64,000 nucleotides of DNA. It comes from Alkalicella caledoniensis (GTDB lineage Bacteria; Bacillota; Proteinivoracia; Proteinivoracales; Proteinivoracaceae). Location of the stretch: assembly GCF_014467015.1 (NCBI RefSeq), contig NZ_CP058559.1:186001-250000 (forward strand), written 5' to 3'. Positions 8,771-18,333 of this stretch are shown here, in pieces. Position 1 is the stretch's first letter; each line of letters starts with the position of its first letter. Under the pieces are notes generated by a model, which was not told the DNA's origin, made no database searches, and was given only the letters and a program-made list of their open reading frames with translations. A program made the translations under genes and the position numbers.

Positions 8771-9955
8771 TTAGATTATTTCCATTTCTTGTCCTACTTG
8801 TTTGAAAACCTTAACTGCTTGGTCTAGTTGTTCTTTGGTGTGTGCTGCTGTCACCATACAACGTACCCTTCCAGTCCCCTTTGGTACTGTTGGGAATACA
8901 ATGCCTGAAACGAATACTCCGTTTTCTAGGAGTTTGCGGCTGAAATCCATGGTTTTCCCTTCGTTACCGATGATTACTGGGGTTATAGGAGTTTCACTTT
9001 TACCTAGGTCAAAACCTAGTTTTCCTAGTTCTTGTTTGAAGTATCTAGCATTATCCCAAAGGCGATCTGTGTATTCCCTTGTGGACATAAGTAAGTTTAC
9101 TGCTTCTATTATAGGAGCTACTGCTGCAGGTGGTAAGGATGTACTAAATAGTAATGGTCTTCCCCTATGGCTTAACCATTCTTTCATGGTATGGCTTCCT
9201 GCTACGTAGCCTCCTATTACACCGATTGCTTTTGATAGGGTTCCGATGGTGAAGTCTACTCTGCCGTGTAGGCCAAAGTGGTCAACTGTTCCCCTACCGT
9301 TTTCTCCTAATACCCCTGATCCGTGAGCATCATCAACGTATGTTAAGGCGTTATATTTTTCTGCCAAGGCTACGATTTCTGGTAGTGGAGCGATGTCTCC
9401 ATCCATGCTGAATACTCCATCAGTTATTATAAGTACGTTTCTGTACTGATCTCTTTTTTCTTTTAGCACTGATTCTAAGCTTTCCATGTCTGCATGCTTG
9501 TAAACAGTTTTGTCAGCTTTACTTAGTCTGCAGCCATCGATAATACTTGCATGGTTTAGTTCATCTGATATGATTAGGTCACCTTTTTCTACGATTGCTT
9601 GGATTGTTCCTGCGTTACAGTTGAAGCCTGATTGGAACACCATTACTGCTTCTTCTCTTTTGAATTGTGCTAGGACTTTTTCCATTTCTTCGTGTAGGTC
9701 CATGTTTCCTACTATTGTTCTTACTGCTCCTGCTCCTACGCCGTATTTTTCTATGGCGCGTGTTGCGGCATCTTTTAGTTTTGGGTGACTGGCAAAGCCA
9801 AGATAGTTGTTTGAGGATAGGTTTATTACTTTTTTGCCGTTTAGGGTTATTTCTGCTTCGTTTGGTCCTTCTAGTATTGGTAGTTTGCGGTAAACCCCTG
9901 TGTCTTTTAGTTCTTGGATTTTTTCTTGTAGGAATGTTAGTTCATGAATGTTCAT
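8771..9955 (-). CDS. kbl: Glycine C-acetyltransferase (2-amino-3-ketobutyrate CoA ligase)
   Basis: PLP enzyme that cleaves 2-amino-3-oxobutyrate with CoA to glycine and acetyl-CoA, the second step of threonine breakdown. The 394 residues show the alpha-oxoamine synthase pattern: [37 protein letters not shown], the PLP Asp in [12 protein letters not shown], and the Schiff-base Lys in [16 protein letters not shown] behind GGGAGG. Its partner tdh lies about 1 kb upstream on the same strand; the usual close tdh-kbl pairing is interrupted here by repeats and a GxxExxY gene. Confidence 0.93.
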   Translation of the reverse strand: MNIHELTFLQEKIQELKDTGVYRKLPILEGPNEAEITLNGKKVINLSSNNYLGFASHPKLKDAATRAIEKYGVGAGAVRTIVGNMDLHEEMEKVLAQFKREEAVMVFQSGFNCNAGTIQAIVEKGDLIISDELNHASIIDGCRLSKADKTVYKHADMESLESVLKEKRDQYRNVLIITDGVFSMDGDIAPLPEIVALAEKYNALTYVDDAHGSGVLGENGRGTVDHFGLHGRVDFTIGTLSKAIGVIGGYVAGSHTMKEWLSHRGRPLLFSTSLPPAAVAPIIEAVNLLMSTREYTDRLWDNARYFKQELGKLGFDLGKSETPITPVIIGNEGKTMDFSRKLLENGVFVSGIVFPTVPKGTGRVRCMVTAAHTKEQLDQAVKVFKQVGQEMEII

Positions 9956-10020
9956 TTTGTGATTCCTCCCTAATGAAATATTATATATAACCTAAAGTTG
10001 TAGCTTTATTTTAGGCTTAG

Positions 10021-10491
10021 TACACTGAAAGATTAAATTCAAAAAATTGAACGCGGAACACAATCTGTTTTGTTTTGATTATTTTGACTGTCCTCTTTTT
10101 GGGTTTTAATAGTATCTTTTATAACTTAATTATCAGTAGTTACTATTGTAGATTTTCACACTATTATTATCCATCTTAAAATCAAATGGTTAGTAGTTGT
10201 GGTTGAGAATTACACGGTTTGTTGAGATAGTTTTGCGATTGGGTACACTGTAATTCAAAAAATTGAACACGGAACAAAATCTGTTTTGTTTCTGATTGTT
10301 TTGAATGTCCTTTTTTTGGTTTAAATTATAAAGTATCTTTTGCTTTTTAATACTGTAATATCTTTTGTTTAGTTCTTAACTGGTATAAAAGCTTTATTTA
10401 AAAAGTGTTAGTAAGGCTTTTGATGAGAACTTCACGGTTTATCGGGTATGTTTTGTGGGTCTTCACGGTTCATTTGGTATGTTTTGTGGGA
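10021..10491 (+). repeat. Direct repeats in the kbl-GxxExxY gap
   Basis: TACACTG...TTCAAAAAATTGAACGCGGAACA at 10021 recurs at 10244 (TTGAACACGGAACAAAATC), a spacing of 223 bp, close to the 222-bp period of the tandem array. A second, shorter tandem repeat of 31 bp (CTTCACGGTTTATCGGGTAT...) occupies 10430-10460 and 10461-10491 and runs up to the end of the next gene. No open frame is supported. Confidence 0.65.
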
Positions 10492-10499
10492 CTTCTTAT

Positions 10500-10880
10500 T
10501 TATCTCTTTTCATCCATGGTATTTATAAATCTTTTAAAGGAAAGGTCGCTTTCACCGAAATTGAAGATTAACCCCACATCTGTTTTTGATGCTTTTAAGT
10601 AGTTCAAAACTTGCTGTTTATGATCTTGGGACAATTTAGATACAGCTTTTATTTCCACAATTACCTTTTCATCAACAAAAATGTCTGCAAAATAAAATCC
10701 TACACTTTCTCCCTTATAATAAACATCTAGTTTTGCCTCGCTTATATGAGGAATTCTTCTTTTCTCCAGCTCTTTTATGAGAGCATTGTGGTAAATGCTT
10801 TCATAAAAGCCGTGCCCTAGCGTTTTGTGTACTTCATACGCACATTTTATTATTTGACTGGTTAATTCTTGATATAACAC
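10500..10880 (-). CDS. GxxExxY family protein (second copy)
   Basis: Paralogue of the protein at 2519-2884, with signature GFYESIY and core ADIFVDEKVIVEIKA (Asp, E-x-K as in PD-(D/E)XK folds). The start is placed at a GTG (10878-10880), which has GGGAGG five bases upstream and gives the family's usual opening LYQELTSQIIKCAYEVHKTL; the in-frame ATG at 10913 places the ribosome site inside the coding region. 126 residues. It sits between kbl and tdh, flanked by 31-bp and 223-bp direct repeats. Role unknown. Confidence 0.78.
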   Translation of the reverse strand: MLYQELTSQIIKCAYEVHKTLGHGFYESIYHNALIKELEKRRIPHISEAKLDVYYKGESVGFYFADIFVDEKVIVEIKAVSKLSQDHKQQVLNYLKASKTDVGLIFNFGESDLSFKRFINTMDEKR

Positions 10881-10999
10881 ATTAACCTCCCTATAAACAT
10901 TTGCAATCCGCATTTTTCTGATCTACTTAGTGATTAATCTTTTCCTGTCCACTGACTGCTTTCAACTTTCCACCTTCCAACTTTCCAACTCCTATCCCC

Positions 11000-12049
11000 T
11001 TACTCCTTATTCGGATATAGTACTACTTTTCCGCAGTTACCGGAGTTCATTAGGTCGAAGCCGGTTTTGAAGTCTTCTAGGGGTAGGCGGTGGGTTATTA
11101 CTGGTTCTAGGTTAAGTTTGCCTGATTGGATTAGGCCTTTTACTTGGTACCATGTTTCGTACATTTTTCTGCCTACTATTCCTTGGATTGTTATTCCTTT
11201 AAATACTACGTCGTTTGCAATATCTATGGTTACATCTTTACTTGGTATGCCAAGTAGAGATACTCTTCCGCCTAGTTTTACATATTTTAAAGACTGGTTT
11301 AGGGCTATGCCACTTCCTGACATTTCTGCTACTACGTCAACGCCCAAACCATCTGTTTCTTCAAGTATTCTTTGTATGGGGTCTTCTTTTAATGGGTTGA
11401 TGACTACATCAGCTCCCAGTTCTTTGGCTAGGTTTAGCCTGTATTCGTTTACTTCCACAGCTATTACTTTTGATGCTCCCACCGCTTTGGCCACTGTTAC
11501 TCCAAATATTCCTATGGGGCCACACCCTACAACAGCTATGGTTTTTCCAGCTGTCTCACCGGCCAGGATGGTTTGAACTGCGTTGCCAAGGGGTTCTTGT
11601 ATACATAGTAGTCCAGGGTCTACATCTTTTGAGTTTACCCATGCATTTGTGGCTGGCATGGCTACGTACTCGGCAAATGTTCCATCTATATCCACACCAA
11701 ATATCTTGGTGTCTTTACAGAGGTGACCTTGACCTGTTCTACATAGCTCACATACTTCACATATTATGTGAGTCTCTGCTGATACTATGTCACCTATTTT
11801 AATGTTTGTTACGTCACTACCTAACTCTACTACTTCACCTGCAAATTCGTGTCCCATTACGTAGGGTGGTTTGATGCGTTTTTGTGACCACTCATCCCAG
11901 TTGTAGATATGAGCGTCTGTTCCACAAATACAAGTTGCAAGGACTTTTACTAGTATGTCTCTAGGGCCTATTTGGGGTATTGGTTTTTGTGCAAGCTCTG
12001 CACCTGCTTTTGACTCCCTTTTCATTACCACTTTCATCTGTTTTTCCAA
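11000..12049 (-). CDS. tdh: L-threonine 3-dehydrogenase
   Basis: Zinc-dependent medium-chain dehydrogenase that oxidises L-threonine to 2-amino-3-oxobutyrate with NAD. The 349 residues contain the catalytic-zinc Cys in ATCICGTDAHIY, GHEFAGEVVELG, the structural-zinc Cys cluster CEVCELCRTGQGHLC, and the nucleotide motif VVGCGPIGIFG; the family-typical WVNSKDVDP is also present. The TTG start follows CAAGGAGGT. Product is the substrate of Kbl encoded about 1 kb downstream, so the two genes complete conversion of threonine to glycine and acetyl-CoA. Confidence 0.93.
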   Translation of the reverse strand: MEKQMKVVMKRESKAGAELAQKPIPQIGPRDILVKVLATCICGTDAHIYNWDEWSQKRIKPPYVMGHEFAGEVVELGSDVTNIKIGDIVSAETHIICEVCELCRTGQGHLCKDTKIFGVDIDGTFAEYVAMPATNAWVNSKDVDPGLLCIQEPLGNAVQTILAGETAGKTIAVVGCGPIGIFGVTVAKAVGASKVIAVEVNEYRLNLAKELGADVVINPLKEDPIQRILEETDGLGVDVVAEMSGSGIALNQSLKYVKLGGRVSLLGIPSKDVTIDIANDVVFKGITIQGIVGRKMYETWYQVKGLIQSGKLNLEPVITHRLPLEDFKTGFDLMNSGNCGKVVLYPNKE

Positions 12050-12214
12050 GGTAAATACCTCCTTGACTTTTTATTAGGCATTGTATTTATTCAACACAAG
12101 TTGTCTAAATCCCTTCATTATTCTATTTATTTTTAATGTTGTATAATTATGTGTTTTATTTCACTTTTGTGAATTTGGTGGGTGAGGTTGTATGAGAATT
12201 TTGGGGGATTAAGG

Positions 12215-13330
12215 TCAAATAAGCCTAACGCGGATTTTCAAGGGAGATTACGCGGATTACGCGGATTTTGGGGTGGGTGTGGGGGTCCTTCTTTTTTATT
12301 GGCTACAGAAACGTCGACTTGTTGCTACATGCTGGGTCTAATGGCAGGGATTCCTACTGCTACATGCTGGGTCTTTATTTCTTTTGTTTTTGGTGTTGTG
12401 GTTATTTTGGTTTTGTTTTCTATATTAGTTTTTGGGGTTGTATTTGGTTTAACGGAAACAGGTTTAATAGGTAATCATGCTGGGTCATGGGCTGGGCGGA
12501 AACGTCGACTTGGTGATACCATGCTGGGTCGTAAGTAGACAGTAGTCAGGAATAGTAAACTTCTTTAGTTTCAACACGGAAGAAATTCTGTTTATAATAA
12601 CTTATTTGATAAGCTTTTGATTTGTTAAGTTAATTTTGTGGGTAGGTTTTTGGTTAAGACATTGCTGGGGTAAGCCTTGGGTGAGAATTTCATGGTTTTA
12701 ACTCCAAAACATTTAAAAACCTACCTCACACTAACTTTCACTAAAATGCACTACACTATATAAAATCTTAGTAATTAAGACCTGACTTACTTTGCTTTTG
12801 GTGGCACATGGTGTGGTTTTGGTTGGTGCAGATGGTGGTGGTTGTTTTTATAGACCCAGCATGTTGCTTTCAGTGGAGTGTAGGTTGACCCAGCATGTTT
12901 ACAGAATGTCGAGGTTACGGTGAGCTAAAGAATTTCTTTAAAAAATGCTTCACACTATCTTTCACTAAAGGGCTCTACACTATATAAAAGCTTAGTAATT
13001 AAGTTCTTTAATTTCAACGCGGAGGAATATCTGTTTTTTTCATATCTGATTTCATAACCCTAGCTGGTTTGTGGGGAGTTTTTTGGTTAAAAATCTTAGT
13101 AATTAGACCTGATTAACATTGCTTTTGGTGTCAGATGGTGTGGTTTTGGTGGTGTAGATGGTGGTGGTTGTTTTATAAACCCTACTTACATAGCTTTTGG
13201 TGTCAGATGGTGTGGTTTTGGTTGGTGTGGATGGTGGTGGTTGTTTTATAGACCCTACTTACATAGCTTTTGGTGTCAGATGGTGTAGTTTTTATTGGTG
13301 TGTATGGTGTCAAAATGTTTTAGTGATGAA
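12215..13330 (+). repeat. Repeat cluster 3
   Basis: Fullest copy of the modular repeat. In order: CCTAACGCGGATT and ATTACGCGGATTACGCGG; left arm TTGGCTACAGAAACGTCGAC with ACATGCTGGGTC at about 12327 and 12361; a GGAAACGTCGACTTGG arm with ATGCTGGGTC at about 12477 and 12521; the CAACACGGAAGAAATTCTG module; CTGGGGTAAG; CTCACACTAAC module at about 12725; GGTG module; inverted motifs GACCCAGCATGTT at about 12855 and 12888; right end CGAGGTTACGGTGAGCTAAA; then further CTCACACTATC and three successive GGTGTCAGATGGTGTGG segments. It lies between the tdh upstream region and the end of the lysine operon. Confidence 0.8.
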
Positions 13331-13404
13331 CTCCATAGTGGAGTTAGTGGTAGTTTTAATTTTTAGCCTAAAGCTAACTGCGAACTGCTAACTGCGATGT
13401 ATTC

Positions 13405-13441
13405 TAAAAAAACTAAGCCTCAGACTTCGAGGCTTAGTTTT
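13405..13441 (-). terminator. Terminator of the lysine/DAP operon
   Basis: Perfect 12-bp stem AAACTAAGCCTC (13410-13421) / GAGGCTTAGTTT (13429-13440), with a T-run after it on the minus strand. It directly follows the last operon gene. Confidence 0.92.
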
Positions 13442-14587
13442 TTAAAATACATCCATCTGTTCGCAGATTGAGATGTAGGTTTTTACTCCTTCTAGGAGTA
13501 TTTTTTCGTTGTAGTTGAAGTAACAGCTGTGTAGAGGGTGAGTGTAGCCTTGCTGCGTGTTTTTTGAGCCTAGGAACATGAAAAGGCCAGGGATCTCTTG
13601 TTGGTAGAATGCGAAGTCCTCTGCTAGCATTACTGGTTTTACGAATTCTATTTGATTTCTTTCTAAGCTTTTTAGGGCTGTTTCAAATAGGTTTTCATCG
13701 TTTAGTACAGGTGGATAGAAGTCACGGATTTCCATTTCTATGTTTACGTCATACATTTCTTCTAGACCTTTGTTTATGCTGTCCATTTTTGATTTTATTA
13801 GGTTGTAGTATTCAGGGTTAAATGCCCTTATGGTTCCATTTAGCTCTATTTTGTTTGCTATTATGTTTCTGGCCTCTCCACCTTTAACTGAACCCAGTGT
13901 TAATATGGCTGGTTCTAGGGGGTCTAGGTTGCGACTGACTATGGATTGGTATGACATAACTAGGTTACTTGCAGCAACTAATGCATCGCTTCCTTTATGG
14001 GGCATGGCTCCATGGCTGCTTCTACCTTTTACTAGTATATCAACTTCTCCATTTTGAGCCATTAGGGGTCCTTTCCCTAGACCAATTTTTCCTTCATCAA
14101 GGTTAGGGAAGATGTGTATGCCAAATATGGCTTCTACGTTATGACGTTTGAGTATTCCCTCTTCTATTATGGTTTTAGCTCCCCCAGGTCCTTCTTCCGC
14201 TGGTTGAAATATAAATACTAGGTTTCTGTTTAGGTCTTCGAACTGTGCCATGTATTTTGCAAGTCCTAGTAGCATGGTCATGTGTCCATCATGGCCACAG
14301 GCGTGCATTTGTCCTGGGTGCTTGGAAGTGTAGTCAACACCTGTTTCTTCTGTTACCATAAGGGCATCCATGTCTGCACGGAATGCTATGGCTGTATCAC
14401 TCATCCCATGTTTTACTGCCACTATGCCTGTTTGGGCAACTTCTTCAAATTGGTAACCGTATTTAGACAAGTATTCCGTAATTATTGCTTGAGTTTTTGG
14501 GAGATCAAATGATATCTCTGGGACTTGGTGTAGCCTTCTTCTGATTGTTGTTAGTTCATTTAAAAAATCATTATTTAACTGAATCAT
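13442..14587 (-). CDS. dapL: N-acetyldiaminopimelate deacetylase (M20 family)
   Basis: Removes the acetyl group from N-acetyl-LL-diaminopimelate. The 381-residue M20D peptidase-fold enzyme shows AFRADMDALMVTEETG, the metal motif MHACGHDGHM, the catalytic Glu pair in QPAEEGPGGAK, and a late HPLHSCYFNYNE metal His. On sequence alone it could be any amidohydrolase of the hippuricase/IAA-hydrolase type. Its place as the last gene of an operon with dapH and an acetyl-DAP-type aminotransferase makes the DAP role likely. Its start overlaps the upstream gene by 17 nt, suggesting translational coupling. The same symbol is used elsewhere for LL-DAP aminotransferase, which this is not. Confidence 0.85.
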   Translation of the reverse strand: MIQLNNDFLNELTTIRRRLHQVPEISFDLPKTQAIITEYLSKYGYQFEEVAQTGIVAVKHGMSDTAIAFRADMDALMVTEETGVDYTSKHPGQMHACGHDGHMTMLLGLAKYMAQFEDLNRNLVFIFQPAEEGPGGAKTIIEEGILKRHNVEAIFGIHIFPNLDEGKIGLGKGPLMAQNGEVDILVKGRSSHGAMPHKGSDALVAASNLVMSYQSIVSRNLDPLEPAILTLGSVKGGEARNIIANKIELNGTIRAFNPEYYNLIKSKMDSINKGLEEMYDVNIEMEIRDFYPPVLNDENLFETALKSLERNQIEFVKPVMLAEDFAFYQQEIPGLFMFLGSKNTQQGYTHPLHSCYFNYNEKILLEGVKTYISICEQMDVF

Positions 14588-15779
14588 GGCAATTCTCCAA
14601 TCCTCTAATTATATTTTTGAATTCCCTTAAAAACTCATTAATTTCTAGATATGTTATTGTCAAAGCTGGCAATAATCTTATAACTGTTCCGCTGGTTACA
14701 TTTAAAAGCAGCCCGTGGGCAATGGCCTTGGTTTTGATTTCGTTGGCTTGTTGACCAACCTCTATACCTATGATAAAACCTCTGCCCCGGATATCTTTTA
14801 TGACATGGGGATATCCTTGTTGCATTTCTTTTAGTTTTTCTACAAGATAAGTGCTTTTCGCTTTTACTTCCTTTAAGAAATTTTCTTTGGTTATTGTGTT
14901 AAGGATGGATTCACCAACTGCACATGCCATCGGGTTTCCACCAAATGTACTGCCATGATCCCCTGGAACTAGTACTTTTTCTAGGTGCTGACCTACAAGC
15001 ATGGCCCCTATTGGCAGTCCGCCCCCTAGGGATTTTGCCAGTGTTACTACATCAGGGGAAAATCCATACTTTTCGTATGCAAAGAGGTCCCCTGCCCTAC
15101 CTAGTCCAGTCTGGATTTCATCCACCACTATTAGGAAGTTGTGTTTTTTAGAAAGCAATAGCAATTCATCAATAAAGGCTTGGGAAACTTCACGGATACC
15201 CCCCTCACCTTGGATTATCTCTAGGAAAAATCCGCAGGTTTTATCGGATACTTGGCTTCTTAGTTCCTCGATGCTATTGAATTCAATGTGCTTTACATGA
15301 GGTATTACTGGTGCAAAGCTTTCCTTGTATTTATCTTGCCCAGTTAATGTCATTCCACCGAAGGTTCTTCCGTGAAATGAGTTATAGAAGGAAAGTATCT
15401 CTACCTTGTCTTCGCTAATAGATTTACCATATTTTTTTACTAGCTTTAAAGCTCCCTCGTTTGCTTCCGTACCGGAGTTTGCAAAGAATACCTTAGAGGC
15501 AAAGCTGTTTTCCACAAGGAGTTTTGCTAGATTTACAACGGGTTCACTTACAAAAAAGTTCGAAAGATGTATATAGTTTTCAAGCTGCTTAGTAATGGCT
15601 TCTTTTATTTCTGTTTTACCGTGTCCTAGGTTGTTTACGGCGATTCCGCTGAACATATCTAGATATTTGTTCCCTTGGTCATCGTAAAGGTATGAACCTT
15701 CACCTTTTACTATGTGAAGGTTCATTCTATTGTAGAGGTTTAAAATACACTCTTTATCGTGGGAAAATATATTTTCCAT
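14571..15779 (-). CDS. Class III aminotransferase, probable N-acetyl-LL-diaminopimelate aminotransferase
   Basis: PLP-dependent ArgD-type enzyme of 402 residues: YLDMFSGIAVNNLGH, FFANSGTEANEGALK, SFHGRTFGGM, EIIQGEGGI, the PLP Asp in IVVDEIQTGLGR and the Schiff-base Lys in TLAKSLGGGLPIG. Acetylornithine aminotransferases look the same. Because it lies between dapH and the M20 deacetylase in a lysine-riboswitch operon, the step from N-acetyl-2-amino-6-oxopimelate to N-acetyl-LL-DAP is the best assignment. It might also serve arginine synthesis, since ArgD enzymes are often bifunctional. Ribosome site GGATGTGG before the ATG; 12 nt separate it from dapH. Confidence 0.85.
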   Translation of the reverse strand: MENIFSHDKECILNLYNRMNLHIVKGEGSYLYDDQGNKYLDMFSGIAVNNLGHGKTEIKEAITKQLENYIHLSNFFVSEPVVNLAKLLVENSFASKVFFANSGTEANEGALKLVKKYGKSISEDKVEILSFYNSFHGRTFGGMTLTGQDKYKESFAPVIPHVKHIEFNSIEELRSQVSDKTCGFFLEIIQGEGGIREVSQAFIDELLLLSKKHNFLIVVDEIQTGLGRAGDLFAYEKYGFSPDVVTLAKSLGGGLPIGAMLVGQHLEKVLVPGDHGSTFGGNPMACAVGESILNTITKENFLKEVKAKSTYLVEKLKEMQQGYPHVIKDIRGRGFIIGIEVGQQANEIKTKAIAHGLLLNVTSGTVIRLLPALTITYLEINEFLREFKNIIRGLENCHDSVK

Positions 15780-15791
15780 TTAACCACATCC

Positions 15792-16505
15792 TTATTTTCT
15801 TAGGTCGTCAAGGATTTGAGTTTTTTCTGCTGTTTTTTCGTCTTTATCTTTGATTACTCTTGCCGGTGATCCTGCAACCACTGTATTTGGGGGTACATCT
15901 TGTGTAACCATGGCTCCAGCTGCAACCACTGCACCTTTACCAACTCTAACACCTTCTAGCACTACTGCATTTGCACCTACTAAAACATCATCTTCAATGA
16001 TAACTGGGGTTTTGCTAGGTGGCTCTAGCACTCCTGCTATAACTGCTCCTGCGCCGATGTGAGCGTTTTTACCTATTGTAGCCCTGGCACCTAGTACGGC
16101 GTTCATGTCTATCATTGTGCCTTCCCCAATTTCAGCTCCGATGTTTATGACGGCGCCCATCATTATTACAGCGTTTTTACCTATACTAACTCTATCTCTT
16201 ATGATGGCACCTGGCTCTATACGAGCTTCAATTCCTGTTAGGTCTAGTAGTGGTATAGCTGAGTTTCTACGGTCATTTTCTAGTACGTAGTCTTGGATTT
16301 GATCTTTGTGATCTATTATTAGTTGGTTTATTGCACTGATATCTCCAAACACTGTGCGTGAGTTTCCTTCGCCAAATACCTGAAGGCCGGAAAAATCGAT
16401 GTTATCTAGTTCTCCTTTTATATATAGTTTCACTGGTGTTACTTTCTTTGCTTCTTTTATAAAGCGTGCTATTGCATAAGCATCTGTTAAGTTTTCGTTA
16501 TTCAT
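15792..16505 (-). CDS. dapH: 2,3,4,5-tetrahydropyridine-2,6-dicarboxylate N-acetyltransferase
   Basis: Acetylates tetrahydrodipicolinate, committing the pathway to the N-acetyl branch. 237 residues, with an N-terminal helical part ([20 protein letters not shown]) typical of DapH, then a left-handed beta-helix of hexapeptide repeats ([20 protein letters not shown] through [13 protein letters not shown]) and the closing [15 protein letters not shown]. This is clearly the acetyl (DapH) rather than the longer succinyl (DapD) enzyme. ATG behind GGAAGGAAGAG. Confidence 0.93.
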   Translation of the reverse strand: MNNENLTDAYAIARFIKEAKKVTPVKLYIKGELDNIDFSGLQVFGEGNSRTVFGDISAINQLIIDHKDQIQDYVLENDRRNSAIPLLDLTGIEARIEPGAIIRDRVSIGKNAVIMMGAVINIGAEIGEGTMIDMNAVLGARATIGKNAHIGAGAVIAGVLEPPSKTPVIIEDDVLVGANAVVLEGVRVGKGAVVAAGAMVTQDVPPNTVVAGSPARVIKDKDEKTAEKTQILDDLRK

Positions 16506-16589
16506 TATTCTCTTCCTTCCATTTTAAAAATTTTGAGAGTTATAGCCACTGATTGGTACACAGGTAAAAACCATCTCTCGTTATTTTTG

Positions 16590-16679
16590 TGGGTCCGGAC
16601 AGGTACGGAGCCCTGTCCCTACAGTATATGGGTAATTTCTTTGGGCTTTTTTCTAGCCTAACTCCTAACTCCTAACTCC
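16590..16679. repeat. Small hairpin repeat and TAACTCC tandem between dapB and dapH
   Basis: GGACAGG (16597-16603) pairs with CCTGTCC (16612-16618) around TACGGAGC; this GGGACAGG...CCTGTCCCTACA type of hairpin is a common dispersed repeat in clostridia. It is followed by CCTAACTCC repeated three to four times up to the dapB stop. The 174-bp gap is otherwise empty. Confidence 0.55.
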
Positions 16680-17444
16680 TTACAAATTATATATATCGTC
16701 CATTGTGTAGTAGCCTTTTGGTTTTTTTACAAGGACTTTGCTAGCCCTTAGGGCATCGTGGGCAAATAGGTCTTTTGATAATGCTGTATGTTTTATTTCA
16801 ATAATCTCTTGCTCTCCTGCAAAGATTACTGTATGCTCACCTGATATGGACCCACCCCTTACGGTGTGGATACCTATTTCGTTTTCATTTCTTAGGCAGT
16901 CTGTTCCTACACGGCCGAAGTTGAACTCCATTGAGTCATCTAGAGCTTGATTTATGGTGTTGGCTAAGAGGTATGCTGTACCACTAGGTGCATCAATCTT
17001 TTTGTTGTGGTGTTTTTCAACTATTTCCACATCAAATCCATCGCTGAGAACCCTTGAGTATTGACGAAGTATACTGTTAAGTATGTTTATTCCTAAGGAC
17101 ATATTAGGTGAGTATAGCAGCGGGATTTTCTTAGCTGCTCTTTTTATCAGGTCCATGTGGTTTTCAGTAAGGCCTGTTGTAGCAATTACCGTGGGTACTT
17201 TCTTTTCAGTTGCGTATTCTATTAGTGCCTCTAAGTTTGAGTAGTGGGAAAAGTCGATTATGAGGTCAATTTCACCTTGAAACTCATAGGCGTTTTTGAA
17301 TACTGGAAATTGGTTTTCATATTTTGTTGGGTCTTTGTCTACTCCAAAGACTAGTTCGAATTCTTGGGACTCTAATAAATGTCTACATAGGATTTGCCCC
17401 ATTTTCCCATTTGCGCCGTAGACTACAGTTTTTATAGGTGTCAA
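16680..17444 (-). CDS. dapB: 4-hydroxy-tetrahydrodipicolinate reductase
   Basis: Reduces the dihydrodipicolinate precursor with NAD(P)H. The 254 residues carry the nucleotide motif VVYGANGKMGQ, the catalytic motif EKHHNKKIDAPSGTA (His-His and Lys), and IATTGLTENHMDLI. The start is taken at the TTG at 17442-17444, eight bases after GGAG; an in-frame GTG three codons earlier overlaps that ribosome site. Separated from dapA by 12 nt. Confidence 0.93.
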   Translation of the reverse strand: MTPIKTVVYGANGKMGQILCRHLLESQEFELVFGVDKDPTKYENQFPVFKNAYEFQGEIDLIIDFSHYSNLEALIEYATEKKVPTVIATTGLTENHMDLIKRAAKKIPLLYSPNMSLGINILNSILRQYSRVLSDGFDVEIVEKHHNKKIDAPSGTAYLLANTINQALDDSMEFNFGRVGTDCLRNENEIGIHTVRGGSISGEHTVIFAGEQEIIEIKHTALSKDLFAHDALRASKVLVKKPKGYYTMDDIYNL

Positions 17445-17456
17445 ATTTATCACTCC

Positions 17457-18332
17457 TTAGTCTACTAAACCAAAAGGCTTTAACTCATTTTTTAGGATTA
17501 CTTTAGTTTGTTCTTCCATTTCTGTTAGTGGTAATCTAAGATTTCCTACCTCCATGCCCATCATGTTCATGGCAGCTTTTACAGGGATAGGATTTACTTC
17601 GATAAATAGTGAGTTTATAAGGTTTAGCATTTTTAGTTGAAGTTCTAAGGACTTTTGTGTCTGACCTTCTAAAAATAGATATACCATGTCATGGGTTTCC
17701 TTTGGTAGTATGTTAGCTACTACAGATATAACTCCAACACCACCTAGGGATAAAGTTGGTACGATTTGATCATCGTTACCAGATAAAATAGCGAAGTCCT
17801 TTGAACAAAGATTAGCTATTTTAGCAACTTGGCTTATATCACCACTGGCCTCTTTTATACCCACTATGTTTTTGTGTTCTTCCAATGTAGCCACTGTTTC
17901 TGGGTTTATGTTTACACCGGTTCTACCTGGTACGTTGTATAGTATTATAGGTATGTTTACTGCATCTGCTATGGCAATAAAATGTGTTAGCAACCCCTTT
18001 TGAGTAGCTTTGTTATAGTAGGGTGTTACTACAAGTAACCCATCGGCACCAACTTGCTCTGCAAAGATGCTCATGTCAATGGCTTCCTTAGTATCATTCC
18101 CACCAGTTCCAGCGATAACTGGTATTCTTTTGGCAGTCTTTTCTACTGCGAAGGCTATGACTTGTTTTTTTTCTTCCTTTGATAGTGTTGGTGATTCACC
18201 TGTTGTTCCACAGATTATTATGGCATCGGTACTTTGTTCAACGTGCCAGTTAATTAATTCCTCTAGTTTTTGATAGTTCACCTGATTTTTATGAAATGGT
18301 GTTACTATTGCTACTCCTGATCCTTTAAACAT
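17457..18332 (-). CDS. dapA: 4-hydroxy-tetrahydrodipicolinate synthase
   Basis: Condenses pyruvate with aspartate semialdehyde at the lysine branch point. 291 residues with the DapA signatures GTTGESPTLSKEEK, the catalytic Tyr in YYNKATQKGL, PIILYNVPGRTGVN, and the Schiff-base Lys in IVGIKEASGD. ATG behind GGATGGG, one base after the asd stop, so the genes are tightly coupled. Regulation comes from the lysine riboswitch far upstream (22 kb). Confidence 0.95.
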   Translation of the reverse strand: MFKGSGVAIVTPFHKNQVNYQKLEELINWHVEQSTDAIIICGTTGESPTLSKEEKKQVIAFAVEKTAKRIPVIAGTGGNDTKEAIDMSIFAEQVGADGLLVVTPYYNKATQKGLLTHFIAIADAVNIPIILYNVPGRTGVNINPETVATLEEHKNIVGIKEASGDISQVAKIANLCSKDFAILSGNDDQIVPTLSLGGVGVISVVANILPKETHDMVYLFLEGQTQKSLELQLKMLNLINSLFIEVNPIPVKAAMNMMGMEVGNLRLPLTEMEEQTKVILKNELKPFGLVD

Positions 18333-18333
18333 T

